Assembly: GCA_902556505.1 (NCBI GenBank)
Contig: CACDWM010000005.1
Location: 1-64,000 of the forward strand
Reading direction: 5' to 3'
DNA: 64,000 bases
From: an uncultured Pelagibacteraceae bacterium
GTDB taxonomy: Bacteria; Pseudomonadota; Alphaproteobacteria; Pelagibacterales; Pelagibacteraceae
A model generated the notes under the pieces. The model was not told the DNA's origin. It ran no database searches and was given only the letters and a program-made list of their open reading frames with translations. Made by a program: the position numbers and the translations under genes. Of this stretch, positions 9,985 to 21,402 are shown piece after piece (positions within the stretch are counted from its first letter, which is position 1; each line of letters starts with the position of its first letter).

Positions 9985-11235
9985 ATGATTAAATATATGA
10001 ATTTAATTGGAATAAAAGCTCGAAAAGCTAGTGAGTATAAAGTTACAACTGAAGTAAAAAATAAAGTCTTAAATGATTACGCGAAATTAATTAAGAATGA
10101 AAAAAAATTTATTATCAATCAAAATTCAAAAGATATTAATTACGCAAGAAAAAAAGGTTTAAAAGAAAACTTAATCAAAAGACTTCATTTAAATGAAAAT
10201 AAATTAGATGGAATTATAAATTCTATTTTAAAGATAGCTAAATTAAGGGATCCTATAGATAGTACTTTAGAAAAATGGAAAAGACCAAATGGTTTGAATA
10301 TTAAAAGAGTTTCAATACCAATTGGAGTTATTGGGGTTATTTATGAAAGTAGACCAAATGTAACTTCAGATGTTGCTAGTCTTTGTTTTAAATCTGGAAA
10401 TGTAGTGATTTTGAAAGGAGGCTCTGAGGCCATAAATTCAAATAAAGCTTTAGCCAAGCTGTTTAGAAAAGCACTTAAAAAAAATAAAGTTAATGAAAAC
10501 TTTATACAATTTATTGACTCAAACCAAAGGCGGCTTGTCGATATTATGCTTTCTAAGATGAAAAAATATATCGATGTCATCATACCTCGTGGTGGAAAAA
10601 ATTTAGTTAAAAAAGTTTTAGAATTATCCAAAGTACCTATAATTGGGCACTTAGAGGGGCTTTGTCATACTTATATAGATAAAGATGCAGAATTAAAAAT
10701 GGCTAAAGAAATAGTCTATAACGCTAAATTAAGAAATACAAGTATTTGTGGTGCGACTGAAACTATTCTTATTCATAAAAATATTGTCAGAAAATTTAGT
10801 AATCCTATTTTGCAGGAACTTGAAAATAGTGGTTGTAAAATAATTGGCGATAAGATTTTGAAAAGTAATTACAATGGTCAAGTATATCCTGCAAAAGAAA
10901 AAGATTGGTCAATTGAATATTTATCATCAATTGTATCTGTTAAAGTTGTTAAAAATTCTGAAGAGGCAATTAAGCATATTAATAAATATGGCACTATGCA
11001 CACTGACTCCATCATTACAAAAAATAAAAAAACAGCTAAATACTTCTTAAAAAATGTTAAAAGCTCAATTGCAATGCATAATACCTCAACTCAATTTGCT
11101 GATGGTGGTGAATTTGGATTTGGTGGAGAAGTTGGAATTTCTACTAATACACTACCACCAAGAGGCCCTGTAGGTTTAAATCAATTGATTTCATATAAAT
11201 ATGAAATCACTAGTAATGGTAAAATAAGAAATTAA
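9985..11235 (+). CDS. proA: Glutamate-5-semialdehyde dehydrogenase (gamma-glutamyl phosphate reductase)
   Basis: A 416-residue aldehyde dehydrogenase-fold enzyme with ESRPNVTSDVASLC, LKGGSEA, PRGG and the catalytic Cys255 in NTSICGATET, ending with the family signature FADGGEFGFGGEVGIST. It reduces gamma-glutamyl phosphate to the semialdehyde, using the product of the adjacent proB. Start is either ATG 9985 or ATG 9997; the first is used because it abuts the proB stop. Confidence 0.94.
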   Translation: MIKYMNLIGIKARKASEYKVTTEVKNKVLNDYAKLIKNEKKFIINQNSKDINYARKKGLKENLIKRLHLNENKLDGIINSILKIAKLRDPIDSTLEKWKRPNGLNIKRVSIPIGVIGVIYESRPNVTSDVASLCFKSGNVVILKGGSEAINSNKALAKLFRKALKKNKVNENFIQFIDSNQRRLVDIMLSKMKKYIDVIIPRGGKNLVKKVLELSKVPIIGHLEGLCHTYIDKDAELKMAKEIVYNAKLRNTSICGATETILIHKNIVRKFSNPILQELENSGCKIIGDKILKSNYNGQVYPAKEKDWSIEYLSSIVSVKVVKNSEEAIKHINKYGTMHTDSIITKNKKTAKYFLKNVKSSIAMHNTSTQFADGGEFGFGGEVGISTNTLPPRGPVGLNQLISYKYEITSNGKIRN

Positions 11236-11236
11236 A

Positions 11237-11758
11237 TTGAATAACACAAAAATAAAAATTGGTGTATTAGGTGGATCGTTTGATCCTGCTCATAAAGGAC
11301 ATTTGGCAATTTCTAAGGAAGCAAAAAAAAGATTCAAACTCAAAAAAGTTATTTGGGCAATTACAAAAAAAAATCCATTTAAAATAGAGAGTAAGACATC
11401 TGTTACTGACAGAATTAAATATTGTAAAAAAATTATTAGTACAAATTCATTTATTAAGGTTAAATTTTATGAAAAAATTATTAAATCAAATAAAACTATT
11501 AATTTAATCAATCATTTAAAAAAAGATAAAAGCATTGAAATTTATTTTTTAATGGGTGCCGACAACCTTATTGATTTTCATAAATGGCATAAATCTAAAT
11601 TAATTTTACAAAAATGTAAAATTCTAGTTTTTGATAGACATGGGTATAAAAAAAATTCTTTAAAATCAAAGACATTTAAGCAACTTAGTAAGGCTAATCT
11701 AGAGTTCATCGAGTTTAATAAAGTCAACATTTCATCTTCTCAATTAAGAAAAATTTGA
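11237..11758 (+). CDS. nadD: Nicotinate-nucleotide adenylyltransferase
   Basis: A 173-residue nucleotidyltransferase with GGSFDPAHKGH (12-22), the HxGH-type signature of NadD, MGADNL, and the C-terminal SSSQLRK (ISSTxIR-like) motif. It forms deamido-NAD+ from NaMN and ATP. No ATG exists at a suitable place; the TTG at 11237, one base after the proA stop, gives a normal N-terminus. The order proA-nadD-rsfS is typical of alphaproteobacteria. Confidence 0.9.
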   Translation: MNNTKIKIGVLGGSFDPAHKGHLAISKEAKKRFKLKKVIWAITKKNPFKIESKTSVTDRIKYCKKIISTNSFIKVKFYEKIIKSNKTINLINHLKKDKSIEIYFLMGADNLIDFHKWHKSKLILQKCKILVFDRHGYKKNSLKSKTFKQLSKANLEFIEFNKVNISSSQLRKI

Positions 11759-11775
11759 TAATCTAAAATCAATTA

Positions 11776-12126
11776 ATGGACAAAATTTCAGACTTAAAAG
11801 AAATTGTAATCAACACACTAGATCTCAATAAAGCTCAAGACATTGTAACTATTGAACTTAAAGACAAAAGTTCTATGGCTGATTACATGATCATAGCAAG
11901 TGGAACTTCATCTAGACATATTCAATCTTTATCAGAACAAGTTTTAGAAAAACTTAAAAATAACGGTGTAAAAGACTCAAAAATTGAGGGTAAAGAAAGT
12001 GGAGAATGGAAACTTGTTGATGGGATTGATTTGATTGTTCATATTTTTCACCCAGAAAAAAGAAAGTTTTATGAATTAGAGAAAATTTGGTCAGAGCTGA
12101 TTCCAAAAGAAAAAGTGATTATATGA
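11776..12126 (+). CDS. rsfS: Ribosomal silencing factor RsfS
   Basis: A 116-residue protein of the RsfS/YbeB/Iojap family: KAQDIVTIEL, ADYMIIASGTSSRHIQSL, GEWKLVDGIDLIVHIFHP, FYELEKIW. It binds L14 and prevents subunit joining, saving energy under starvation. The usual downstream rlmH gene is missing; ctpA starts within the rsfS stop codon. Confidence 0.95.
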   Translation: MDKISDLKEIVINTLDLNKAQDIVTIELKDKSSMADYMIIASGTSSRHIQSLSEQVLEKLKNNGVKDSKIEGKESGEWKLVDGIDLIVHIFHPEKRKFYELEKIWSELIPKEKVII

Positions 12127-13262
12127 AAAAAATTAAATTTTTATTATTAATTTTTTTTTCCGTTTTTTATTTAAATAAAATAGTTATTTCAGCTGAAATT
12201 GATATTTATAAAAAAATTGATCTCTTCGGTGAGGTTCTAGAAAAAATTAATAAAGAATATGTTGATGAGTTCAATCAATCTGAAAGTATGGACTCTGCCA
12301 TCAATGGACTTTTACAATCCTTAGATCCTTATTCGTCCTACATGCCCCCAAAAATTTTTGATGAAATGCAAACAGAAACCAGTGGTGAGTTTGGTGGACT
12401 GGGAATTGAAGTTAGCATGGAGGCTGGTGTGGTAAAAGTAATTTCACCAATAGATGATACACCTGCATCCAGAGCTGGATTAAAGGCTGGTGATTACATA
12501 GTAAAGATAAATGATGTTCAAGTTCAAGGAAAATCATTAAGTGAAGCTGTTGATTTAATGAGAGGACCTGTAGGTTCTGGAATAGAGTTAACAGTAAGAC
12601 GAAGAGGTGAAAGAAAAGCATTAACATTTAATATCATAAGAGAAGTTATTCAGGTTCAATCTGTAAAATCTGAAATTATAGATGAAAATATTGGATACAT
12701 CAGGCTTACTTCATTTAACGATAACAGTAGTGATCAAATAGAAAAACAAATTAAAAAACTTAAAAAAAATAAAAACCTAAATTCATATATTTTAGATTTA
12801 AGAAATAATCCCGGAGGTCTTTTATCTCAAGCAATAAAGATATCAGATTTTTTTCTAGATAATGGAGAGATAGTTTCAACAAAAAGCAGAAAAAAATCTG
12901 AAAATAGAAAATGGTTTGCAAAGAAAGGAGATATTACCGATGGAAAAACACTGTTAGTTTTAATTAACTATGGTTCAGCATCTGCATCTGAAATTGTTGC
13001 TGGAGCTTTAAAGGATCACAAAAGAGCAATCATCGTTGGTGAAAATAGCTTTGGTAAAGGTTCTGTCCAATCAATTATTCCTTTAAAAAATCGTGGAGCT
13101 ATAAGATTAACTGTCGCAAAATATTATCTTCCTTCTGGAAAATCTATTTCTGAGGTAGGTGTAAGACCAGATATTGAAGTAAATGAAAAAGGTGATGATT
13201 TTAGAATAAAAACTGATACTGATAATCAATTAAACTACGCTATTAAGTTACTTAACGGATAA
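12123..13262 (+). CDS. ctpA: Carboxy-terminal processing peptidase, S41 family
   Basis: A 379-residue periplasmic serine protease. ATG 12123 overlaps the rsfS stop (ATGA) and gives a clear signal peptide (MKKIKFLLLIFFSVFYL to about residue 24). Then a PDZ domain (about 90-170, FGGLGIEV..ASRAGLKAGD), and an S41 catalytic core with DLRNNPGG, the nucleophile Ser287 in YGSASASE and the general base Lys312 in SFGKGSVQ. It trims C-termini of exported proteins. An upstream in-frame start would place extra residues before the signal peptide and is not used. The C-terminal extension of larger homologues is absent. Confidence 0.92.
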   Translation: MKKIKFLLLIFFSVFYLNKIVISAEIDIYKKIDLFGEVLEKINKEYVDEFNQSESMDSAINGLLQSLDPYSSYMPPKIFDEMQTETSGEFGGLGIEVSMEAGVVKVISPIDDTPASRAGLKAGDYIVKINDVQVQGKSLSEAVDLMRGPVGSGIELTVRRRGERKALTFNIIREVIQVQSVKSEIIDENIGYIRLTSFNDNSSDQIEKQIKKLKKNKNLNSYILDLRNNPGGLLSQAIKISDFFLDNGEIVSTKSRKKSENRKWFAKKGDITDGKTLLVLINYGSASASEIVAGALKDHKRAIIVGENSFGKGSVQSIIPLKNRGAIRLTVAKYYLPSGKSISEVGVRPDIEVNEKGDDFRIKTDTDNQLNYAIKLLNG

Positions 13263-13263
13263 T

Positions 13264-13737
13264 ATGAATAAAAATTTTAAAGATTTACCACTGAGAAGTG
13301 GAGTCGGAATTGTGTTATTGAATAAAGAAAATAAAGTATTCGTAGCAAAAAGAATAGATAATCCTAAAAATTTTTGGCAAATGCCTCAAGGTGGTATTGA
13401 TGAGGGAGAGGATAATTTAAAAGCTGCATTTAGAGAACTAGAGGAAGAAACAAGTATCAAAAGCGTAGAACTTATAAAAGAATTAGATGGTACATTAACA
13501 TATGATTTACCTGATAGATTACTAGGTATTATTTGGAAAGGTAAGTACAAAGGTCAGAAGCAAAAATGGTTTTTAATGCGATTTATTGGAAATGATAATG
13601 AAATAAATATCAATACATCTAATCCAGAATTTTTAGATTGGAAGTGGATTGACTTAGATTTAATTACTGATGTTGTTGTTGATTTTAAACATCATGTTTA
13701 CAAAGAACTTAAAGAAAAAGTAAAAAAATTAATTTAG
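13264..13737 (+). CDS. rppH: RNA pyrophosphohydrolase (Nudix)
   Basis: A 157-residue Nudix hydrolase: RSGVGIVLLN, FWQMPQGGIDEGE and a Nudix box spanning G43 to I65 with REL-EEE. It removes pyrophosphate from mRNA 5' ends to start decay (RppH) and may hydrolyse diadenosine polyphosphates. One base separates it from ctpA. Its last 9 bases overlap the end of the convergent atpC gene. Confidence 0.92.
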   Translation: MNKNFKDLPLRSGVGIVLLNKENKVFVAKRIDNPKNFWQMPQGGIDEGEDNLKAAFRELEEETSIKSVELIKELDGTLTYDLPDRLLGIIWKGKYKGQKQKWFLMRFIGNDNEININTSNPEFLDWKWIDLDLITDVVVDFKHHVYKELKEKVKKLI

Positions 13738-14120
13738 AGTTTTTAAAACTTCAACTTTTTGATCTGCTAAATATTTAGATTGATCGTTAATATCGGTTTT
13801 ATTAGCCTCTTCTTCTGCCTGTTTAAGTAAATCTTGTTGCTTTGATTTATCCATATCAGCAAGATTAAAAATTGTACTTGTTAAAATAGATAGATTGTTA
13901 TTTTTAAACTCAACAATCCCATCTTCAACATAGTAATTTTCATCACCTGATTTTGATAAAATCTTAATTATCCCAGGTTTTAAAAAGGAAATAATAGAAA
14001 TATGATCCTTCAATATTCCCATCTCTCCTTCAAAAGCAGGGACTACAACTTCTGAAACATCATCTTTTACTAAAAAGGATTTTTCAGGATTTACTATTTC
14101 AACTTTAAACTCTTCGCTCA

Positions 14121-14121
<1 letters not shown>
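13729..14121 (-). CDS. atpC: ATP synthase F1 epsilon subunit
   Basis: A 130-residue protein with the N-terminal beta-sandwich of epsilon (FLVKDDVSEVVVPAFEGEMGILKDH..) and a short helical C-terminus. It couples rotor to stator and inhibits ATPase activity. Last gene of the F1 operon; its start overlaps the atpD stop by one base, and its end runs 9 bases into the opposite-strand rppH gene. Confidence 0.93.
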
Positions 14122-16414
<2,293 letters not shown>

Positions 16415-16420
16415 AAATTA

Positions 16421-17956
16421 TTAAGATTTAAAATTTACTTTTAATTGAGTGATTACCTCAACAAGTAATTTTTCTTTATCTTCCTCAAGTTTTCCTGAAC
16501 TTAAAATTGACTCTATAATTTCAGGCTTATCTGATTTACATTTTTCAATAATCTTACTCTCAAATTCAGCAACGTCTTTTAAATCAATATCATCCAGATA
16601 ACCTTTTACTCCACAAAATACTGAAATAACTTGTTCTGCAACAGTCATGGGTGAATATTGTTTTTGTTTTAAAAGTTCAGTTAGTTTAGAGCCTCTATTC
16701 AAGAGTTGCTGAGTAGATGCATCTAAATCAGATCCAAATTGAGCAAAAGCTGCCATTTCTCTGTATTGCGCTAGCTCTAATTTCATTGAACCAGAAACTT
16801 TTTTCATTGCTTTTGTTTGAGCTGACGAACCAACCCTAGACACTGATAAACCTACGTTAATTGCAGGTCTTATACCTTGGTTAAATAGTTCTGTTTCAAG
16901 GAAAATTTGTCCGTCTGTAATTGAAATAACGTTAGTTGGAATAAACGCGGATACGTCTCCACCTTGTGTTTCGATAATTGGCAGTGCTGTAAGTGATCCA
17001 CCACCATGTTCATCACTTAATTTAGCTGCTCTTTCAAGTAATCTACTATGAAGATAAAATACATCTCCAGGATAAGCCTCACGTCCCGGGGGTCTTCTTA
17101 ATAGCAATGACATTTGTCTATAAGCAACTGCTTGTTTAGACAAATCATCATAAATTATTAACGCATGCATTCCATTATCTCTAAAATACTCACCCATAGC
17201 ACAACCTGTATATGGTGCTAAGAATTGTAAAGGAGCAGAGTCGGATGCAGTAGCAGCAACGATTGTTGTATACTCCATTGCTCCAGCCTCTTCTAATGTT
17301 TTTTGAATTTGTCTTACTGTTGATCTTTTTTGTCCAACTGCAACGTATATACAATACAGTTTTTGTTTTTCATCACCAGATTCATTGATTTTTTTTTGAT
17401 TAATAATTGCATCTACTGCAACTGCTGTTTTACCAGTTTGTCTATCACCGATAATTAACTCCCTTTGCCCTCTTCCAATCGGAACTAGACTATCAATTGA
17501 TTTAAGACCAGTTTGCATTGGTTCACTTACAGATTGTCGTGGAATAATACCGGGAGCTTTTACTTCAACCCTGCTTTTTTTAATTCCTTTATCTAATGGT
17601 CCTTTTCCATCAATAGGATTTCCTAAACCATCCACTACTCTTCCTAATAATTCTTTTCCAACTGGTGTATCAACAATATTACCAGTTCTTTTTACTACAT
17701 CTCCTTCTTTAACATTTCTGTCATCACCAAAAATTACCACACCAACGTTTTCACTTTCTAAGTTTAGAGCCATACCTTTTGAACCATCTGCAAACTCTAC
17801 CATTTCACCAGCTTGAACATTATCCAAACCATAAATCCTAGCAATACCATCTCCAACTGATAAAACTTGACCAACTTCTGTGACTTCTGCTTTATCACCA
17901 AAATTTTTAATTTGTTCTTTTAATATTTTTGTAACTTCTGAAGGATTTATTTCCAT
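16421..17956 (-). CDS. atpA: ATP synthase F1 alpha subunit
   Basis: A 511-residue subunit with the non-catalytic P-loop GDRQTGKT (170-177), the family pattern [35 protein letters not shown] region and the N-terminal [10 protein letters not shown] segment that binds delta. It begins on the base after the atpH stop. Confidence 0.99.
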   Translation of the reverse strand: MEINPSEVTKILKEQIKNFGDKAEVTEVGQVLSVGDGIARIYGLDNVQAGEMVEFADGSKGMALNLESENVGVVIFGDDRNVKEGDVVKRTGNIVDTPVGKELLGRVVDGLGNPIDGKGPLDKGIKKSRVEVKAPGIIPRQSVSEPMQTGLKSIDSLVPIGRGQRELIIGDRQTGKTAVAVDAIINQKKINESGDEKQKLYCIYVAVGQKRSTVRQIQKTLEEAGAMEYTTIVAATASDSAPLQFLAPYTGCAMGEYFRDNGMHALIIYDDLSKQAVAYRQMSLLLRRPPGREAYPGDVFYLHSRLLERAAKLSDEHGGGSLTALPIIETQGGDVSAFIPTNVISITDGQIFLETELFNQGIRPAINVGLSVSRVGSSAQTKAMKKVSGSMKLELAQYREMAAFAQFGSDLDASTQQLLNRGSKLTELLKQKQYSPMTVAEQVISVFCGVKGYLDDIDLKDVAEFESKIIEKCKSDKPEIIESILSSGKLEEDKEKLLVEVITQLKVNFKS

Positions 17957-18514
17957 TTATGCCTCTATCATTCTATTTTCGATTTGTTGTAATTTATTTT
18001 TAATTGAGGTATCGACCATAGTACTTCCAACTTGTACTACCAGACCTCCTATTAAACTTTCATCATGTTTATAGTTTAATTTTATTTTTGAGCTAAAATT
18101 TTTTGTTAACTCCTCTGTAATTTTTGCAATTTCTTCATTAGATAATTCTTTTGCTGATTTTAATTCTGCCTTAAGTTCACCTCTTTTTCTTGAACAAATT
18201 TCAATAAAACTTTTAAGGATACGCTCGATAAAAAAGAAACGTCTTTTTTGGATTAAAAAACTTAAAAAATTTTTAAATAAAGACTCAAAATTATTATTTT
18301 CAGAGATTATATTAATTACTTTCAGTAAATCTTCTTGACTTGTAGTTGGATCTTTAATCAAATTAGAAAAATCTTCACTTTGATCAATTAAATTAATAAT
18401 AGATGAAGACTGATCTTCGGTCTGACTTAAAAGATTGTTTTCCTCTGAAAGTTCAAAAAGCGCGAGAGAGTACCTTTCAGCTGAAGTTATTGAAAATCCG
18501 GTGTCTTTACTCAA
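17957..18514 (-). CDS. atpH: ATP synthase F1 delta subunit
   Basis: A 185-residue OSCP/delta protein: AERYSLALFELSEE at the N-terminus and the C-terminal signature region LIGGLVVQVGSTMVDTSIKNKLQQI. The start is TTG at 18514, preceded by an AGAGGAA Shine-Dalgarno about 8 bases upstream. No ATG would give the usual length, and a TTG start may limit its rate of synthesis. First gene of atpHAGDC; the F0 genes are not in the window, so F1 and F0 are separate operons here, as in other alphaproteobacteria. Confidence 0.95.
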   Translation of the reverse strand: MSKDTGFSITSAERYSLALFELSEENNLLSQTEDQSSSIINLIDQSEDFSNLIKDPTTSQEDLLKVINIISENNNFESLFKNFLSFLIQKRRFFFIERILKSFIEICSRKRGELKAELKSAKELSNEEIAKITEELTKNFSSKIKLNYKHDESLIGGLVVQVGSTMVDTSIKNKLQQIENRMIEA

Positions 18515-18558
18515 CTTGGTTCCTCTATAATGTTGAAGATTATTTAAAAATCACGCCC

Positions 18559-18587
18559 TAAATAGCATATGACCCTTATGTCTTCAA
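18559..18587 (-). promoter_or_regulatory. Probable promoter of the atpHAGDC operon
   Basis: On the minus strand TTGAAG (18587-18582), a 17-base spacer and TATTTA (18564-18559) precede atpH, putting transcription start about 35 bases before its TTG codon. Confidence 0.5.
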
Positions 18588-18600
18588 GTAGCGGATTCGT

Positions 18601-18618
18601 AAAAAAGGGGTCTTTTTT
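18601..18618. terminator. Candidate A/T-stem hairpin after priA
   Basis: AAAAAAG (18601-18607), loop GGGT, CTTTTTT (18612-18618) makes a 7-bp stem, ending 5 bases before the priA stop. Read on the minus strand it ends in a T run and could terminate priA transcripts. The A-U-rich stem makes it a weak terminator. Confidence 0.4.
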
Positions 18619-18622
18619 CCGG

Positions 18623-20578
18623 TTAATTGAAGTTAATTGGGTCAACATCAACTGAAAGTTTTATTCCAGAAGAAAATTTATATTTTGGAATAATTTTTGC
18701 AAGAGAGCTTTGTAGTTTCATAGATTTTAAGCCTCTAATTAAAAATCTAATTCTAAATTTTCTCTTTAATCTAAATAATGGAGCATTCACTGGCCCTAAC
18801 ATTTTTCCTTCTATTTTGTTTTCAATAAAATTTTTAAAATTAATAGCTTCTTTTTCTAATTTAATTTCATTATCTCCTACTAAGATTAAAGAAATAAACC
18901 TTTGAAATGGAGGTAGTTTATTTTTTTTTCTTATCTCCAGTTCTCTTTCTAAAAAAATATCTGGATTTTTACTTGTAATTTCTGAAATCATCTTAGTATT
19001 ATTTTCATAGGTTTGAAAATATACAGTTGCTGGTTTTCCAGTTCTTCCTGCACGTCCTGAAAGTTGATGATAAAGCTGCAAATTTTTCTCTGCACCTCTT
19101 AAATCATGTCCTTGAGATGAAAGATCAATATCAACAACTACAATGCAATTTAAGCTTGGAAAATGAAAACCTTTTGAAATTAATTGAGTTCCAACTAAAA
19201 TATGCGTTTCATTATTAATAATTTTATCTATTTTTTCTTTAGAATCTTTTTTATTCATTGTGTCACTTGAAAAGATCTCTATTTTTTTACCAGGAAATTT
19301 TCTTTTTACTTCTTCTGAAATTCTCTCAACACCAGGGCCACTAAAAATAAATTCACAATTGCCTTCTTTTTTACATTTCCTTTTAAGATCAGATTTATAT
19401 CCGCAATAATGACACAAAAGGTTATTTTTATTTTTATGATAAACTAAATTGATACTACAATTTGGACATGTAAAACTTGTAAAACACTTATTACATAAAG
19501 CATTTGGAGAAAAACCTCTTCTGTTTAAAAAAAACAAAACTTGATCTTTTTTTTCTAAATGTAAATTAACTTTTTCAATAATTTTATTTGATAACCATGA
19601 TTGTTTTTCAAGTTTGGTATTATTCAAATTAATAATTTCATAATTGGGTAATGCTGCGTTTTGATATCTTTCATTTAATCTAGAAACTTCGTATTTACCC
19701 TTTTTAATATTTTCAAAAGTTTCTATGGACGGGACAGCGGTAATCAAATTGATTGGAATATTTTCGAAAGATGCTCTGGAAATTGCCATATCACGAGCAT
19801 TGTAAGTTATACCTTCGTCTTGTTTAAATGATTGATCATGTTCCTCATCAACTATGATCATTCCTAATTTTTTAAATGGTAAAAATAGTGAAGACCTTGC
19901 TCCGATGATTATTTTTATTTTACCGTTAGAAACACCACTCCAAATTAATTCTTTCTTTTTTTTTGAAATGCCAGAATGCCAAATTGCAGGTTTAAAACCA
20001 AAATATTCTAAAAATTTTTGTTCAAACTGACTGGTGAGACCTATTTCTGGTAATAAAATTAATCCTTGAAAACCCTTCACTATCAGTGGTTTTAACGCTT
20101 CAAAATAAACTAAAGTTTTTCCTGATCCAGTCGTACCTTGTAAAACATGAACTCTAAATTTTTTATTTGAAGCGTTCATTTTTTTTAGAGATTTATTTTG
20201 ATCACTAGATAGCTTGATTAAGTTTTGTTTAATTTTGCTATCAAATATTTGATAAAGTTGAGTTTCTTTGTTCTCTACCACATTACTAGTTAAAAGTACT
20301 AACTTTAAAGCCATACCTTTTGGGATAAGATTATATTCTGCAAACCAATTTAAAAAATTTATTGTATTTTTTTTTAACGGAGTGACATCTAATTTCTTGA
20401 TTATATTTTTAGTCTTAAAATTTTTATTATTATTTTTTTCAAATTCGTCCCAAACAACTCCGGTAATTTTTGATTTTCCAAAAGGTACCATTACATAATC
20501 ACCAACTTTAAGTTTTAAACTACTTTCATAAGTGAATGGATGATTAAAAATATTTGGTACAAGAATCGGATATTTCAT
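18623..20578 (-). CDS. priA: Primosomal protein N' (replication restart helicase PriA)
   Basis: A 651-residue superfamily 2 helicase: Walker A GTTGSGKT (148-155), Walker B DEEH (244-247), ARSSLFLPF, and later helicase motifs GTQLISKGFHFP and QLSGRAGRTG. A zinc-binding insert with eight cysteines in CxxC pairs lies at about residues 355-410 (e.g. CPNC, CHYCG). It reloads the replisome at stalled forks. The N-terminal DNA-binding domain is somewhat shorter than in the E. coli enzyme (about 730 aa). Upstream lies the pilin/repeat region. Confidence 0.95.
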   Translation of the reverse strand: MKYPILVPNIFNHPFTYESSLKLKVGDYVMVPFGKSKITGVVWDEFEKNNNKNFKTKNIIKKLDVTPLKKNTINFLNWFAEYNLIPKGMALKLVLLTSNVVENKETQLYQIFDSKIKQNLIKLSSDQNKSLKKMNASNKKFRVHVLQGTTGSGKTLVYFEALKPLIVKGFQGLILLPEIGLTSQFEQKFLEYFGFKPAIWHSGISKKKKELIWSGVSNGKIKIIIGARSSLFLPFKKLGMIIVDEEHDQSFKQDEGITYNARDMAISRASFENIPINLITAVPSIETFENIKKGKYEVSRLNERYQNAALPNYEIINLNNTKLEKQSWLSNKIIEKVNLHLEKKDQVLFFLNRRGFSPNALCNKCFTSFTCPNCSINLVYHKNKNNLLCHYCGYKSDLKRKCKKEGNCEFIFSGPGVERISEEVKRKFPGKKIEIFSSDTMNKKDSKEKIDKIINNETHILVGTQLISKGFHFPSLNCIVVVDIDLSSQGHDLRGAEKNLQLYHQLSGRAGRTGKPATVYFQTYENNTKMISEITSKNPDIFLERELEIRKKNKLPPFQRFISLILVGDNEIKLEKEAINFKNFIENKIEGKMLGPVNAPLFRLKRKFRIRFLIRGLKSMKLQSSLAKIIPKYKFSSGIKLSVDVDPINFN

Positions 20579-20600
20579 ATTTTTATAATATGAAAAAAAA

Positions 20601-20613
20601 TTAAGAGTGTATT
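20601..20613 (+). repeat. 13-bp direct repeat, left copy (duplicates the end of lpd)
   Basis: TTAAGAGTGTATT here is identical to 21588-21600, where it is the last 13 bases of the lpd coding strand (complement of AATACACTCTTAA, residues ..IHS-stop). It lies 22 bases upstream of the priA start, so the pilin region is bracketed by this repeat. Confidence 0.75.
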
Positions 20614-20640
20614 TGACTTTTTAACATACACACAGAACCG

Positions 20641-20651
20641 TTGATACAAAA
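20641..20651 (+). repeat. 11-bp direct repeat TTGATACAAAA, left copy
   Basis: The same 11 bases occur at 21542-21552 on the other side of the pilin gene, again in direct orientation. It is a second repeat flanking the same segment. Confidence 0.55.
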
Positions 20652-20683
20652 CACTTTTAGAAGCAATGTTCACTCTCTACTTT

Positions 20684-20709
20684 CCGTGCCAAGAATGTGC
20701 CAAGAAATA
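20684..20709 (+). repeat. Tandem CCAAG repeat unit, left copy
   Basis: A 26-base unit made of two GTGCCAAGA half-units. It matches 21437-21462 at 21 of 26 positions, with R=G here and A in the right-hand copies. A third, shorter copy is at 21403-21425. An inverted half-unit (TTGGCAC) is at about 20775-20781. The rest of 20579-20840 shows no gene other than the pilin fragment. Confidence 0.7.
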
Positions 20710-20784
20710 CGAATGTTTCATTAATATTTTCTAGCATTCTCAACATTTCTCAAGATCATATTCCAAATCAAATCTTGGCACAAG

Positions 20785-20844
20785 TTATGTTTTATTGGCT
20801 ACTACGACTAAGAGTTCTATTAGGGTGAAGCCTTTTTGTTTCAT
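20785..20844 (-). pseudogene. 5' fragment of a second type IV pilin gene
   Basis: The ATG overlaps the stop codon of the intact pilin gene (ATGA). The reading frame encodes MKQKGFTLIELLVVVA, identical to the first 16 residues of the upstream pilin, then NKT and a stop. Over those 48 bases the two copies differ at four positions, all third-codon and synonymous. This indicates that the second copy was under protein-level selection before it was truncated. It includes the prepilin cleavage site but only half of the N-terminal helix, so it cannot make a pilin. Confidence 0.8.
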
Positions 20845-21347
20845 TGAAGTTTAATTGTATTATTTAAAAATTTACTATCAGCAACCTTAGTATCAATAAT
20901 TAAATTATTACCAGATATAATTATTTGAGTTTCTCCCAATTTTCCATTTCCAATAGTGCCTTGACCAGCAGATGCAACAGCTTGTTGACAATTTCCACTA
21001 CCATCCTTTAATCCGTGTGGATTACACCAAGGTGGTGCATTAAAATGGTATACAAAATGTGACTGCATTTTTGAAGCGCTAGAAATATCTCCACATACAT
21101 TGCTAGTATAAGTAGTTTTTCCATTTGCCTTACTGTACGAGTATTTTAATATTAACTCTGTGCCCATTTCACATTTCATTAGATTTGCCTCTATAAATTT
21201 AACAACAGTTTTATGATTTGACTCTGCAGAAGCTTTCTTTGCCCCACTAGTATACCCACTATAAGCAACTACTCCTACAGCAGCTAATATACCGATGATA
21301 GCTACAACGACTAAGAGTTCTATTAGAGTGAATCCTTTTTGTTTCAT
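20841..21347 (-). CDS. pilA: Type IV pilin / pseudopilin major subunit
   Basis: A 168-residue prepilin with a very short leader MKQKG, cleavage before F6, the invariant Glu at mature position 5 (E10) and a hydrophobic helix (FTLIELLVVVAIIGILAAVG). The globular part has four cysteines (C59, C85, C108, C120); the last pair could form the C-terminal disulfide loop of type IVa pilins. Type IV pili serve adhesion or DNA uptake. No other pilus gene is nearby. Pilin versus type II secretion pseudopilin is not resolved, but the cysteine loop and alphaproteobacterial plankton context favour a pilin. It stands alone in a repeat-rich region between priA and lpd, consistent with a cassette-like acquisition (inference). 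Confidence 0.85.
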   Translation of the reverse strand: MKQKGFTLIELLVVVAIIGILAAVGVVAYSGYTSGAKKASAESNHKTVVKFIEANLMKCEMGTELILKYSYSKANGKTTYTSNVCGDISSASKMQSHFVYHFNAPPWCNPHGLKDGSGNCQQAVASAGQGTIGNGKLGETQIIISGNNLIIDTKVADSKFLNNTIKLQ

Positions 21348-21363
21348 GATCCAAGATTACCAA

Positions 21364-21394
21364 ATCATAAACCATGTGTCTAACTGAGAGTCAA
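21364..21394 (-). promoter_or_regulatory. Candidate promoter of the pilin gene
   Basis: On the minus strand TTGACT (21394-21389) is followed by TTTATG at 17-base spacing or TATGAT (21369-21364) at 19 bases. Transcription would start close to the ATG, leaving a very short leader. Confidence 0.45.
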
Positions 21395-21402
21395 ATACAT
21401 AC

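Noticed and set aside
20684-20709. Sigma54-like element: minus strand TTGGCAC with GG-N10-GC spacing upstream of priA
   Set aside because: It arises from the CCAAG repeat, the right-hand copies have GT instead of GC, it is on the wrong side of the pilin gene, and SAR11 is not known to have RpoN.
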